From Streptomyces sp. NBC_01669 (GTDB taxonomy: Bacteria; Actinomycetota; Actinomycetes; Streptomycetales; Streptomycetaceae), in the NCBI RefSeq assembly GCF_026339735.1, contig NZ_JAPEQG010000001.1, forward strand, positions 4,526,001 through 4,590,000: DNA of 64,000 nucleotides, written 5' to 3'. The translations under genes were made by a program, and so were the position numbers. A model generated the notes under the pieces. It was not told where the DNA came from, ran no database searches, and saw nothing but the letters and a program-made list of their open reading frames with translations. Below are positions 1-8,676 of the stretch, in pieces; the stretch's first letter is position 1; each line of letters starts with the position of its first letter.

Positions 1-46
1 CGCTCGCGGGTTCCTGACCGGGCCGCAGCGCCCCGTGCCGGGCAGG

Positions 47-1678
47 TCAGTGCGCGTCTGCCGGAGCCGTGGAGAGCACGACGGTGAAGGTCGTCCCGAC
101 ACCCACCGTGCTCTCCACGTCGATCGTCCCCCGGTGATCGGTCACGATCTGCCGGGCGATGGAGAGCCCGAGGCCGCTGCCGCCGGTGGCGCGGCCCCGG
201 GCCGCATCCGCCCGCCAGAACCGGTCGAAGAGGTGGGGCAGATGCTCGGCCGGTATCCCCTTGCCGGTGTCCCGCACCTGAAGGACCGCCGAGTCGCCGC
301 GCCGGACCAGAGCCAGCGTCACGGTGCCGCCGGGTGCCGTGGCCCGTAGCGCGTTGCCGACGAGATTGCCGACGACCTGACGCAGCCGGTCCGTGTCGGC
401 GTCCACGAACACCTGCTGCGGCGCTTCCAGCTCCAGGACCACACCGGCTGTTTCGGCCTGGGCCCGGTGGGCCGTACGACAGGTCTCCAGGACGTCGCGC
501 AGATCGACAACAGCGTGGTGGTAGGTGAGCGCACCGGCCTCGGCGAGCGCCAGGTCCTGCAGATCGTCCACGATCCGCTGCTGCAGCATCGCCTCCTCGT
601 GGAGGGAGTCGAGCAGTTCGGGGGTCGGCTCGACGAACCCGTCCTGCAGCGCTTCCAGATAGCCGCGCAGATTGGCCAGCGGGGTACGCAGCTCGTGTGC
701 GATGTCGCCGGTGAGGCGGCGCTGACGTTCCTCGCCGGCCTGGACGGAGTCGGCCATCCTGTTGAAGGCACGCCCGAGTTCGGCGATCTCATCCCGGCCC
801 GAGACGGGAACCCGCCGCTCCAGATCTCCTTCCCCCAGCCCCCGGGCGGCCAGGGTCAGGGCACGTATCGGGCGCAGCACGGCCCTGCTCAGGAGCAGTC
901 CGCCGAGGATGACGGCAAGGCTGACGCCCACCGCGACGACCACCGTGGGCGCGGCGGCCAAAGTGGGCGGCGACTCGTCCCGTACGCCGAGGCGGACCTG
1001 GAGACGCGGCGGCGCGACGGCGACGGTCCGCTCGTCGAAAGCGCGCTGCAGACACGCGGCGAGACGCTGCTCGGACACACATCTGGAGGCGGCGTCGTGA
1101 TCCTGGGCGGCGCGCGGATTCACATCCGCTGTCGGCTCCTTGCACTGGGGTGACCGACGGTCCGTGCTGATGATCCGGGGGATGCCGATGCTGTTCGGCC
1201 GGGCCGTCATCTTGACGCCTGCCCGGGTCAGACAGGCCTGGTATGTCGCCACGGCACGGTACTCACCGATCGCGGCCACGGTGAGCTTGACCGAGGCCAG
1301 CGGCACCTTCCCCTTGGGCAGCCGCAGCTCGGGGCGCGGGTCGACCAGGACCGGGGGCTGGCTGCTCACCGCGCGGGGCTCGCGGCCCGCGAGGGCGTCG
1401 GAATCGGCCAGCAGTACGTCGGACTCCGTCGTGACCCGGATGCGTTGCCCGGTGTCCCTCTCCAGCTCACCCACCGTCGGCGCGACACCGTCCCAGGTGC
1501 CGTGCTCGAATCCGTACGCATGGAGCTCCCCGGTGATCCGGGACACCTCCTGCCGCCCCGCACGGTCGGACTCGCGTACCTGACTGGTTATCTGACGCAA
1601 AGTCAGCCATGCCGTGGCCGCCGTGGCTGCCATGGCGACCAGCATCAGCAGGCCGAGGACCCGAAGCCGGAAACTCAC
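47..1678 (-). CDS. Sensor histidine kinase, BaeS-like
   Basis: Membrane sensor kinase of 543 aa that would autophosphorylate and pass phosphate to the response regulator encoded just upstream. An N-terminal membrane segment (about residues 7-27) is followed by an extracytoplasmic sensor region to about 240, a second membrane segment (about 243-265), HAMP, and HisKA with the phospho-acceptor His in DIAHELRTPL (about residue 328). The HATPase_c domain shows an N box (GNLVGNALRA), DTGKGIP and GGSGLGLSIA. The sensor region holds several cysteines but no domain I can name. Its ATG overlaps the regulator stop by 4 bp, so the two are translationally coupled. The stimulus is unknown; BaeS-type kinases usually respond to envelope stress. 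Confidence 0.93.
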   Translation of the reverse strand: MSFRLRVLGLLMLVAMAATAATAWLTLRQITSQVRESDRAGRQEVSRITGELHAYGFEHGTWDGVAPTVGELERDTGQRIRVTTESDVLLADSDALAGREPRAVSSQPPVLVDPRPELRLPKGKVPLASVKLTVAAIGEYRAVATYQACLTRAGVKMTARPNSIGIPRIISTDRRSPQCKEPTADVNPRAAQDHDAASRCVSEQRLAACLQRAFDERTVAVAPPRLQVRLGVRDESPPTLAAAPTVVVAVGVSLAVILGGLLLSRAVLRPIRALTLAARGLGEGDLERRVPVSGRDEIAELGRAFNRMADSVQAGEERQRRLTGDIAHELRTPLANLRGYLEALQDGFVEPTPELLDSLHEEAMLQQRIVDDLQDLALAEAGALTYHHAVVDLRDVLETCRTAHRAQAETAGVVLELEAPQQVFVDADTDRLRQVVGNLVGNALRATAPGGTVTLALVRRGDSAVLQVRDTGKGIPAEHLPHLFDRFWRADAARGRATGGSGLGLSIARQIVTDHRGTIDVESTVGVGTTFTVVLSTAPADAH

Positions 1679-2376
1679 CGCACCTCACCGGCCCCGTTCG
1701 ACAGCCGGTAGCCCCGCCCGTAGACGGTCTCCACATACCGCGTGCCGGCACGGCCCTTCTCCAGCTTCCGCCGCAGATTCATCACATGGGCATCGACCGT
1801 GCGCTCCAGGACGTTCTGGTCGAACCCGAAGACCCGGTCGATGATCTGCGCCCTGGTGAACGCCCGCCCCGGCTCCCCCGCGAGCACGGTCAGGATCGCG
1901 AACTCCTTGCCGGTCAGCACCACCGGCTCCCCCGCCACGCGGACTTCGAAGCGGGAGGTGTCGACCTCGAGGTCCCCGACCGTGAGCACAGCGGACTCCG
2001 TGCGCCCGGCCGCCTTCGCCCTCCGCAGCAGCGCCCTGACCCGCGCGGTCAACTCCCTTGGGCTGTACGGCTTGGTCATGTAGTCGTCGGCCCCGAGGTC
2101 GAGGCCGAGGAGCATGTCCTCCTCCGTGGCGCGCGCGGTGAGCAGCAGGATGGGCACCTGGGACTCGGCGCGCAGGATGCGGCATACGTCGAGACCGTCG
2201 ACGTTCGGCATCATCACGTCGAGCACGATGAGGTCGGGCCGGGAGGATCGGGCCCGGTCGACCGCCGAACGGCCGTCGGCGACGATCTGGACCTCGTTCC
2301 CCTCCCGCTCCAGGTAGATCCGTATCAGTCGCGCCTGTTTCACGTCATCCTCGGCGACCAGAATGCGAGCGCTCAA
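1675..2376 (-). CDS. Response regulator, OmpR/BaeR type
   Basis: DNA-binding response regulator of 233 aa. The receiver domain has the acidic pair in ILVAEDD, phospho-acceptor Asp53 in VLDVMMP, the Thr of LLLTARA and the Lys of YMTKPYS. A C-terminal winged helix follows, ending RYVETVYGRGYRL, typical of OmpR/PhoB proteins. I place the start at a TTG (2374-2376) because GGAGGAG sits just before it; the open frame extends upstream to 2451 but that part does not resemble the family. It is the first gene of a two-gene operon with the kinase. Confidence 0.92.
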   Translation of the reverse strand: MSARILVAEDDVKQARLIRIYLEREGNEVQIVADGRSAVDRARSSRPDLIVLDVMMPNVDGLDVCRILRAESQVPILLLTARATEEDMLLGLDLGADDYMTKPYSPRELTARVRALLRRAKAAGRTESAVLTVGDLEVDTSRFEVRVAGEPVVLTGKEFAILTVLAGEPGRAFTRAQIIDRVFGFDQNVLERTVDAHVMNLRRKLEKGRAGTRYVETVYGRGYRLSNGAGEVR

Positions 2377-2846
2377 CGAGACTCCTCCGGCTGGAATTTC
2401 ACAGAGTACTTGGTTAATCGGCGGGGTGAATGAGTCGTGCTCAGGCCTCAATGCGGAATGAAACCGTCCACGGGCAGATCAGAAATGACATGACCAATTC
2501 CGCACGAGGGCACGGTCCGAGGTCCAGCTTCGAGCCCCACCTCACAGGTCGGATTCGGCCAGGGATTTATCCCCTTCGAACGCCACTCCCACCGAACGCG
2601 AAGGACGAGGAAGGTCACGCACAAGGCCGCAAGTCAGCCGAGTTCGGCACCTCTCATGACCTATTTTCGCCCTGATCATTTTCGGACTCGCTGAAATCAA
2701 ATTTGGACATCTGCGATCGGAATCCTTTCTTCAGAATGCTCGGCTCGGAATCGTACTAGCGCCATCGCATCCCAAGTGATGCAGCGGCCGCTGCTCCCCT
2801 TCCAGCACCACCTGTCACACGGGAGCAGGGAAAACAAAGGACAACC
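2377..2846. promoter_or_regulatory. Divergent intergenic region, no gene seen
   Basis: A 470-bp gap between the two-component operon (leftward) and the secreted-protein gene (rightward). The stretch from about 2640 to 2760 is clearly AT-richer than its surroundings and is the likely promoter of the rightward gene. I could not fix -35/-10 boxes with confidence, and no RNA gene was recognised. Confidence 0.4.
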
Positions 2847-3215
2847 ATGGGGGTTTCAATGAAGCGTCGAATCGCCGTCGTTCTGCCCGCGCTCGTGGCG
2901 GTGGCCGCGAGTATCCCGATCGCCCTCTCCACCACTCCGGCAGCGGCGTCCGCGGCCTGCGGCAAGACCGTCGCCGACAAGGACGGCAGCGCCTGGAACG
3001 CCACGGCCAACGGAGCCAACGAGCGCAGCGGCTCCAGCACCGGCTGTGCGATCAACGGGATCGCGTACTCCGGGCACAAGCTGGACTACCACTGCTACAC
3101 GGTGGCCGGCGACTACACCTGGACGTACCTCAGGAACGACAGCACGGGTACCTACGGGTGGGTCCGTGACGACCTCCTGAGCGACTACGGAAGCTCTGTG
3201 TACTGCGGCTTCTGA
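2847..3215 (+). CDS. Small secreted SH3-like protein
   Basis: Secreted protein of 122 aa. A Sec signal peptide (basic MKRR, hydrophobic core, AAASA cleavage region near residue 35) is followed by about 85 mature residues with four cysteines. Aromatic-rich segments such as HCYTVAGDYTWTYLR and GWVRDDLL look like the bacterial SH3-type fold of small secreted Streptomyces proteins. The ATG at 2847 follows AAAGGA with good spacing; an internal ATG at 2859 is an alternative. It stands alone beside a two-component system, which may or may not control it. Function is not known. Confidence 0.8.
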   Translation: MGVSMKRRIAVVLPALVAVAASIPIALSTTPAAASAACGKTVADKDGSAWNATANGANERSGSSTGCAINGIAYSGHKLDYHCYTVAGDYTWTYLRNDSTGTYGWVRDDLLSDYGSSVYCGF

Positions 3216-3220
3216 CCCTT

Positions 3221-3257
3221 GGGGGCCTGGGCACTCACCACCGGGAGCCAGGCCCCG
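3221..3257 (+). terminator. Hairpin after the secreted-protein gene
   Basis: GGGGCCTGG pairs with CCAGGCCCC around a 16-nt loop, starting within 10 bp of the stop codon. There is no T tract, as is common for Streptomyces terminators. Confidence 0.5.
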
Positions 3258-3392
3258 AGTCAGGCGACATAGTGGCATGTCAGGGGCGGTCTCGCCGAGG
3301 TCGCCCCTGACCGCTGCCACTCGCCACACGCCTGATGTTTCATCACTTCGCCCTGGAGAAGAGGCCGCTCGGCCCGCTTCACCAGCCGGCCC

Positions 3393-3542
3393 GCGCAGCG
3401 ATTCCGTGGTCCGCCCGTAGTCGGTGAGGGCGAACTGGGGCTGGTCCCCTTCCCACGGGGTGATCGCGGGAACGGGATAGCCGCGGGTATCGCGGGGCCT
3501 GGTCCGGACGGCCGGCGGCATCGGGACGCTGTCGACGTGCAC
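3393..3542 (-). pseudogene. Possible remnant of a small hypothetical protein
   Basis: On the minus strand about 50 codons encode a segment with TRGYPVPAITPWEGDQPQF, which resembles the N-terminal GYPVPxxxxW motif of a group of Streptomyces hypothetical proteins. Downstream of it the reading frame loses protein-like character. It lies in a 395-bp stretch (3216-3611) between the secreted-protein gene and a truncated regulator, so I read it as decayed DNA. The assignment rests on motif memory only and could be chance. Confidence 0.25.
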
Positions 3543-3611
3543 GGGCCATGCCTACCAGGCGCCCTCACCGGGGCACCAGCGGATGCGGCCCGGGGAGCAG
3601 GGCGTTGCTCC

Positions 3612-3920
3612 ATGCCGAGCGAGAACCCGCCGATCCGTCGCCGCGCCGCCGAGCCCCGCTTCGCGGAGAACACCGGTCCCGAGTCCGCCGCGCCGCAGCG
3701 GCGAGCCGACGGCCCGACCGGCATCACCGAGCGGGAACGCGAGGTGCTGACCCTCGTCGGGCGCGGCATGTCCGATGCGGAGATCTCGGCCACGCTGTTC
3801 ATCACCGTGGCCACCGTCAAGACGTACGTGACCCGGCTGCTCACCAGATTCGACGCCCGCGACCGGGTCCGGCTCGTCATCATCGCCTACGAGACGGGCA
3901 TGGCCGGACGGGATCGGTGA
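3612..3920 (+). pseudogene. Truncated LuxR/NarL-type regulator, HTH only
   Basis: About 102 aa whose last 65 residues form a complete LuxR HTH: ITEREREVLTLVGRGMSDAE, then TVATVKTYVTRLL and a closing RLVIIAYETG. These are the hallmarks of NarL-family response regulators in Streptomyces. The receiver domain is absent: upstream residues are low-complexity and no frame restores a phospho-acceptor region. Either a gene fragment or a minimal HTH protein; I favour a remnant because the neighbouring DNA also looks decayed. Confidence 0.5.
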
Positions 3921-3939
3921 GGGAGAGCTGCGGCGGGTC

Positions 3940-4866
3940 TCAGCACCTGATCCGGGGCGCCCCCGTCACCGACACGACCGCCGAGTACAGGGACGTCGTG
4001 GCCGTGATGAAGAGCCGGTTGTTCTTGGGGCCGCCGAAGGCGATGTTGGAGACCGTCTCGGGAACCAGGATGCGGCCGATCAGGGTGCCGTCCGGGTCGT
4101 AGCAGTGGATGCCGTCGTCGCAGGCCGCCACCCAGAGGCGGCCCTCGTCGTCGAGGCGGAGGTTGTCGAAGACGCCGTTGCCGGGCCGGCACTCGGCGAA
4201 GACCTTGCCGTCGGACAGGTCACCGCGCTCGTCGACGTCGAAGACCCGGACCTGGTTGAGCCGGGTGTCGGAGACGTACAGCTGCCGTTCGTCGTGAGAG
4301 AGGACCAGCCCGTTCGGGCCGCGGAACCCGTCGGCGGCCAGGCGGACTTCACCCGTGACCGGGTCCACCCGGTACACGTTGCAGGAGCCGATCTCGCTCT
4401 GCGCGCGGTACCCCTCGTAGTCGCTGGTGATCCCGAAGTCGGGGTCGGAGAAGAAGACCGTGCCGTCGCTGCGGACGACCGCGTCGTTCGGGCTGTTGAG
4501 CCGCTTGCCCTCGAAACGGTCGGCGAGGACGGTGACCGAGCCGTCGTGCTCGGTGCGGGTGACGCGCCGGTTCCCCTGCTCACAGGTGATCAGCCGGCCC
4601 TGCGGATCCAGGGTGTTGCCATTGCTGTGTCCCGCGGGCGCACGGAAGACGCCGACGGTCCCGGTGACCTCGTCCCAGCGCAGCATCCGGTCGTTGGGGA
4701 TGTCGCTCCACACGACCTGGTGCCAGGCCGGCACGTAGAGCGGGCCCTCGGCCCAACGGCAGTCGCCGTACAGCTTCTCCAGGCGCATGTCCCCGTTGGC
4801 GCACCGCCCGCTGCGGAACCTGCCGTCCAGGACCTCATAGATCCCGTTCACCACGTCACCGGACAT
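3940..4866 (-). CDS. SMP-30/gluconolactonase-like beta-propeller hydrolase
   Basis: Protein of 308 aa of the SMP-30/gluconolactonase/LRE family, six-bladed propellers that hydrolyse sugar lactones with a divalent metal. Visible hallmarks are AEGPLYVPAWHQVVWSDI at the start, RLNSPNDAVVRSDGTVFFSD in the middle, GPNGLVLSHDERQLYVSDT, and the closing NRLFITATTSLY. No signal peptide, so probably cytoplasmic. It is transcribed divergently from an Lrp/AsnC regulator whose start lies 76 bp away, a common regulator/target pairing. The physiological sugar cannot be told from sequence. Confidence 0.88.
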   Translation of the reverse strand: MSGDVVNGIYEVLDGRFRSGRCANGDMRLEKLYGDCRWAEGPLYVPAWHQVVWSDIPNDRMLRWDEVTGTVGVFRAPAGHSNGNTLDPQGRLITCEQGNRRVTRTEHDGSVTVLADRFEGKRLNSPNDAVVRSDGTVFFSDPDFGITSDYEGYRAQSEIGSCNVYRVDPVTGEVRLAADGFRGPNGLVLSHDERQLYVSDTRLNQVRVFDVDERGDLSDGKVFAECRPGNGVFDNLRLDDEGRLWVAACDDGIHCYDPDGTLIGRILVPETVSNIAFGGPKNNRLFITATTSLYSAVVSVTGAPRIRC

Positions 4867-4942
4867 GATTCCCCCTCACTCCCCTGAGACCGAACATCAT
4901 TCAACGTATCACCGTATAGACCAAACAGAATATGGTGTGCGT

Positions 4943-5410
4943 ATGAAGAACGTGGATGACATCGACCGTGAGCTGCTGACGCTGCTCCAGCAGGACGCCA
5001 CCCGGTCCTATGCGGCTCTGGGCCGCACCGTGGGCCTGTCGGCGGGCGCCGCCCACGAACGCGTACGCAAGCTGCGCGAGCGCGGCGTCATCCGCCGCAC
5101 CACCGTCGATGTCGACCCGGCGGCCGTGGGGTGCGGGGTGCTCGCCTTCGTGATGGTCGAATCGGCGGCCTGGATGGGCGAGTCGGCCGAGGCATTCGCG
5201 GCCCTCCCCGAGATCCAGGAGGCACATGTCATCGCGGGCAGCGCGTCCGTCCTGGTCAAGGTGCGCACAGCGACGACCGAGCAGCTTCAGGACGTGCTGC
5301 GGCGGCTGTACGCGATCGAGGGCGTCAGCGGCACCCAGGCCACGGTGGTCCTGGAGACGTTCTTCGAGCGGCCGGTCACGGCAGCCGGGGCCACGCCTGC
5401 CACATCCTGA
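4943..5410 (+). CDS. Lrp/AsnC family transcriptional regulator
   Basis: Regulator of 155 aa with an N-terminal winged HTH (DDIDRELLTLLQQDATRSYA, then GLSAGAAHERVRKLRERGVI) and a C-terminal RAM/AsnC ligand domain with the HVIAGSASVLVKVR core. The start is ATG 4943; the open frame continues upstream to 4865 but would overlap the divergent lactonase. The family forms octamers or hexadecamers that bind amino acids or other small ligands. It probably controls itself and the divergent SMP-30 gene. Confidence 0.88.
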   Translation: MKNVDDIDRELLTLLQQDATRSYAALGRTVGLSAGAAHERVRKLRERGVIRRTTVDVDPAAVGCGVLAFVMVESAAWMGESAEAFAALPEIQEAHVIAGSASVLVKVRTATTEQLQDVLRRLYAIEGVSGTQATVVLETFFERPVTAAGATPATS

Positions 5411-5658
5411 CCCCGGGACGGGACATCCTCGTGGCAGGCGGATCCCCGTCGCCGACAAGCAGATCAGGCTGCCCCCGAGAAATCCGCGCTGGGCTACGGG
5501 GTCGGGGACGATGCAAGTTCCTTTAGGCCTCACCCGGCCCCGCGTACACGCGTGCAGGACGAATGGACATGCGAGCGAGACGGAAGGCCATTCCGCGTCT
5601 CGTCGGCGCTTCCTACGGTTGGATCCATCAAACCGGCAGAAAATCAGGGAGCGTTGCC

Positions 5659-7578
5659 ATGCGTGCTGTCGTGCAGAACTCGTTCGGTGGTCCCGAGGTG
5701 CTGGAGGTCGTAGAGGCCGAGCGGCCGAAGCCGCTCGGGGGCGAGGTGCTGGTCCGGGTCCGCGCGAGCGCGGTCAATCCGGTGGACGTGGCCGTCAGGG
5801 CGGGCGCGTTCCCGCTCCTGGGCGAGCCGCCGTTCGTCCTCGGCTGGGACATCTCCGGCACGGTCGTGGAGACCGGGCCCGGCGCCAGGTACCGGGTCGG
5901 CGACGAGGTCTACGGGATGCCGTTCTTCCCCCGCGCCGCGAGCGGCTACGCGGAGTACGTCGCCGCGCCTTCCCGGCAGCTCGCCCGCAAGCCGTCGTCC
6001 GTCGACCACGTTCATGCCGCGGCGCTGCCCCTCGCGGCGCTCACCGCCTGGCAGGGCCTGGTCGACCTGGCACAGGTATCGGCAGGGCAGCGGGTCCTGA
6101 TCCACCGCGCCGCCGGCGGGGTCGGCCACTTCGCCGTACAGATCGCGAAGGCGCGCGGCGCGTATGTGATCGCGCTGGCGAGTTCCCCCAAGCACGAGTT
6201 CGTCACCGGCCTCGGGGCCGACGAGGTGATCGACTACCGGACCACCGACTTCACCGAGGTGGTCCGGGACGTCGACATCGTCTTCGACTCCACCGCCCAG
6301 GGCGACCGCTCGCTCGCCGTGCTGCGGCCGGGCGGCGCCCTCATCAGCATCCTGGAACACGGCAGCAGGGAGCTCGCCGCCCGGGCCGAGGAGGCGGGGC
6401 TGCGCTTCATCGGTGTCTCGGTCGAGCCGGACTACGCGGCGCTCGAAGCGATCGCGGCACTCGTCGACGCAGGCACGATCGTGCCGTACGTCGCCGAGAC
6501 GTTCCCGCTGGAAGAGGCCGGCAAGGCCCACGAGCTGGTCGCGTCCGGCCGTACACAGGGAAAGGTTGTCCTGCCGTGGCGGACTGACACCGTGGGGTCC
6601 ACGGAAGCCGGAGGGGAGCAGGGCACATGGACATCCTCACCGAGGCGTTGGCGTCGATGCGGACCGGACGCCCGACGTCCATCCGTACCGACGGCCACCC
6701 CCTGGGGCCTTCGGCTGCCGTCCGTGGCAGGCGCGGGGTTCCATGTGGTGCTGCACGGCACCTGCTGGCTGATCCCGCTGGAGGCGACAGGACCGCACCT
6801 GGAGCCGGTCGCGCTCGGCCCCGGTGACGTGGTCTTCCTCCGGGACGGCCGCGGCCACATCCTGGCCGACCATCCCTCCACACCGGCGGCGGAGGCCCGG
6901 CCGGACCAGTTCCGGAACGGTCCGCCGATCGGCTCGGTCCAGCTCGGCGGCGACGGCCCGCGGACCTCGCTGCTCTGCGGCAACTACCACCTGGACCAGG
7001 GGCGGCCGCACGCCCTGGTGCGGCAGCTCCCCGAGATGATCCATCTGCCCGCCCGGCACGGGCGTCATCCCGAACTCGCCGCTGCCGTGCAGCTGCTCGG
7101 CTCGGAACTCGACCATCCCCGGATCGGTTCGGACGGCATCGTGCCCGCCCTGATCGACTCCTTGCTGCTGTACATCCTGCGGGCCTGGCTGCAGGACCAG
7201 CCGGCCGCCGCCGCCGAGGGCAGGGCCGCCGCGCTCAGCGACCCGGCGGTGGCCCCGGCGCTGGCGGCCATGCACGACGATCCTTCGGCGCAGTGGACCG
7301 TCGAGTCGCTCGCCGTGCGGGCCGGGCTGTCCCGTGCGGCGTTCGCCCGGCGGTTCGCCACGCTGGTCGGCGAACCGCCGCTGTCGTATCTGAAGCACTG
7401 GCGGATGACCCGCGCGGCGAAGCTGCTGAGGGAGGCGGACGTTCCGCTGAGCACGGTCGCCGCGCAGGCGGGGTACGGCTCCGAGTTCGCCTTCGGAAAG
7501 GCATTCAAGCGCGAGTACGGTCTGGCGCCAGGGAACTACCGCCGCCTGGCCCGAGCGGCGACGGCGGCGACCGCCTGA
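5659..7578 (+). CDS. NADPH:quinone oxidoreductase, reading in frame into AraC
   Basis: The first ~310 residues (5659 to about 6590) are a complete zinc-independent quinone oxidoreductase of the MDR superfamily: MRAVVQNSFGGPEVLEVVE start, GWDISGTV, the Rossmann motif HRAAGGVGHFAVQIAKARGA and the terminal GKVVLPW. RBS AGGGAGCG precedes ATG 5659. The frame has no stop at the usual family end and continues through a linker with no recognisable character into an AraC regulator (6700-7578), giving a literal 639-aa product. I think the fusion is an artefact of one extra C in a C5 run at 6698-6702: see the next entry. The oxidoreductase assignment is firm; the fused form is doubtful. Confidence 0.7.
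   Translation: MRAVVQNSFGGPEVLEVVEAERPKPLGGEVLVRVRASAVNPVDVAVRAGAFPLLGEPPFVLGWDISGTVVETGPGARYRVGDEVYGMPFFPRAASGYAEYVAAPSRQLARKPSSVDHVHAAALPLAALTAWQGLVDLAQVSAGQRVLIHRAAGGVGHFAVQIAKARGAYVIALASSPKHEFVTGLGADEVIDYRTTDFTEVVRDVDIVFDSTAQGDRSLAVLRPGGALISILEHGSRELAARAEEAGLRFIGVSVEPDYAALEAIAALVDAGTIVPYVAETFPLEEAGKAHELVASGRTQGKVVLPWRTDTVGSTEAGGEQGTWTSSPRRWRRCGPDARRPSVPTATPWGLRLPSVAGAGFHVVLHGTCWLIPLEATGPHLEPVALGPGDVVFLRDGRGHILADHPSTPAAEARPDQFRNGPPIGSVQLGGDGPRTSLLCGNYHLDQGRPHALVRQLPEMIHLPARHGRHPELAAAVQLLGSELDHPRIGSDGIVPALIDSLLLYILRAWLQDQPAAAAEGRAAALSDPAVAPALAAMHDDPSAQWTVESLAVRAGLSRAAFARRFATLVGEPPLSYLKHWRMTRAAKLLREADVPLSTVAAQAGYGSEFAFGKAFKREYGLAPGNYRRLARAATAATA
6627..7578 (+). pseudogene. AraC-family cupin regulator with +1 frameshift
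   Basis: ATG 6627, preceded by GGAGGGGAGC, starts MDILTEALASMRTGRPTS, the usual N-terminus of cupin-6 type AraC regulators. After GHP the frame is lost: deleting one C from the CCCCC run at 6698-6702 gives GHPWGLRLPSVAGAGFHVV and continues to the stop at 7578. The body has a cupin half (LEPVALGPGDVVFLRDGRGH) and two HTH motifs (WTVESLAVRAGLSRAAFARR and PLSTVAAQAGYGSEFAFGKA). It lies 37 bp behind the oxidoreductase and probably regulates it. Either a true recent frameshift or a sequencing error. Confidence 0.75.
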
Positions 7579-7605
7579 CCCGCCGGCGTCCCCGGACGTG
7601 CGCCG

Positions 7606-8676
7606 TCAGGACCGGCGGCCGAAGAACTCGATCTCCGCGATGGCCAGTCGGCGGCCGTTCCCGGCTCCGTACACCTCGTCCGTCGTCAGCCGTGCTCTGA
7701 CCGTCTCCGCACCCACCACGTCGAACGTCTGCGGGCCCGCCTGATCCTTGAGCCTGATCCGCTTGCTGACCTTCCTGCCGTCGGCCGAGGTCAGCACCAC
7801 CGTGATCTTCTCGGGGCGGGCCTGGGTGAGGAACTCGTCCGCCTTCGCCGACGTGCCGGGAAAGACGATCAGCTTCATCACTCGTACCGGCTGGTCGAAG
7901 TCGCACTCCACGTACTCGCCGACGCCCGCACCGACATTCTTCGGTGCCCAGTAACGGTTGTTGAAGCCGTCGAACGCGGCACCGGCCGGGTGGCCGGGCG
8001 CCCTGCTGGAGCTCCGGAAGGCCGAGGGCGGCACCGACTCGGGACTGCCCGTCTCCTTCTTCGCGAAGCCCAGCAGCCCGGAGAGGTGCGGCAGCCCGAA
8101 CCAGACCAGGGCCGCCACCAGGATCAGCGTCAGCGGAAGCGCGAGACTCGGGCGCCGCCACAGTCTGCGGCGCGGCCGGGCCCCGGCGAGGGGCGCCCGG
8201 CGGGGGCGGCGGCGGAAGATCCGGCGCCACCACGGGGGCGGGAGCTCGGGGGCCGGTCCCGGGTCCAGGAGCAGGGCGCAGTGGATGCACAGGGTGCGGT
8301 CCGCCGCGTTCTCCGTACGGCAGTTGGGGCAGCGGACGGTCGCAACGGGCGGCGCAGGGGGCGGAGTGATCGGCGGTCCCGGGGATGGGACGGGGTGCGC
8401 CTCGGGTCCGGGGACGGGCTCGGTCGTCTCGTCGGGGCGGCGCGGGGCAACGGCGGGGGCAGGAGCGGGGGGCGGAGTGAAGGGTGGCGATGGGTGGACG
8501 GGGGTGGGTGCGGGAACCGGTGCCGGAGCAGGAGCCGGAGCCGGAGGGGGCACAGGAACAGGCGCCGGGACAGGTGCCTGCGGCGTCTCCGGTTCCTCCC
8601 AGTTCAGGAATGCCTCGCAGGACGTGCAGAACGCCGTCCCCGGAGCGTTCCGATGCCCGCAGTTGTCGCAGATCAC
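7606..8676 (-). CDS. CIS membrane protein: zinc ribbons, TM, discoidin-like (CisA-like)
   Basis: Protein of 356 aa, last gene of the CIS operon. GTG start (8674-8676) overlaps the previous stop. An N-terminal zinc ribbon (C3, C6, C17, C20), a proline/alanine-rich disordered stretch (about 30-110), a second zinc ribbon (C116, C119, C130, C133), a basic segment, one membrane helix (about 177-198), and a C-terminal beta-rich domain resembling a discoidin/F5-8C-type glycan-binding fold (SSRAPGHPAGAAFDGFNNRY onward). The order predicts a cytosolic N-terminus and an external sugar-binding C-terminus. The architecture matches the membrane protein CisA reported to tether the cytoplasmic Streptomyces CIS; that identification is from memory of the architecture, not an alignment. 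Confidence 0.75.
   Translation of the reverse strand: MICDNCGHRNAPGTAFCTSCEAFLNWEEPETPQAPVPAPVPVPPPAPAPAPAPVPAPTPVHPSPPFTPPPAPAPAVAPRRPDETTEPVPGPEAHPVPSPGPPITPPPAPPVATVRCPNCRTENAADRTLCIHCALLLDPGPAPELPPPWWRRIFRRRPRRAPLAGARPRRRLWRRPSLALPLTLILVAALVWFGLPHLSGLLGFAKKETGSPESVPPSAFRSSSRAPGHPAGAAFDGFNNRYWAPKNVGAGVGEYVECDFDQPVRVMKLIVFPGTSAKADEFLTQARPEKITVVLTSADGRKVSKRIRLKDQAGPQTFDVVGAETVRARLTTDEVYGAGNGRRLAIAEIEFFGRRS

Noticed and set aside
5563..7578. A genuine oxidoreductase-AraC fusion protein of 671 aa
   Set aside because: The linker has no domain character, AraC has its own RBS and start in another frame, and one extra C in a C5 run explains the joined frame. The start at 5563 also lacks an RBS.
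8460..8580. Short tandem repeats taken for a CRISPR or minisatellite
   Set aside because: The repeat is the codon pattern of the Pro/Ala-rich linker of the CisA-like protein; no spacers and no cas genes.
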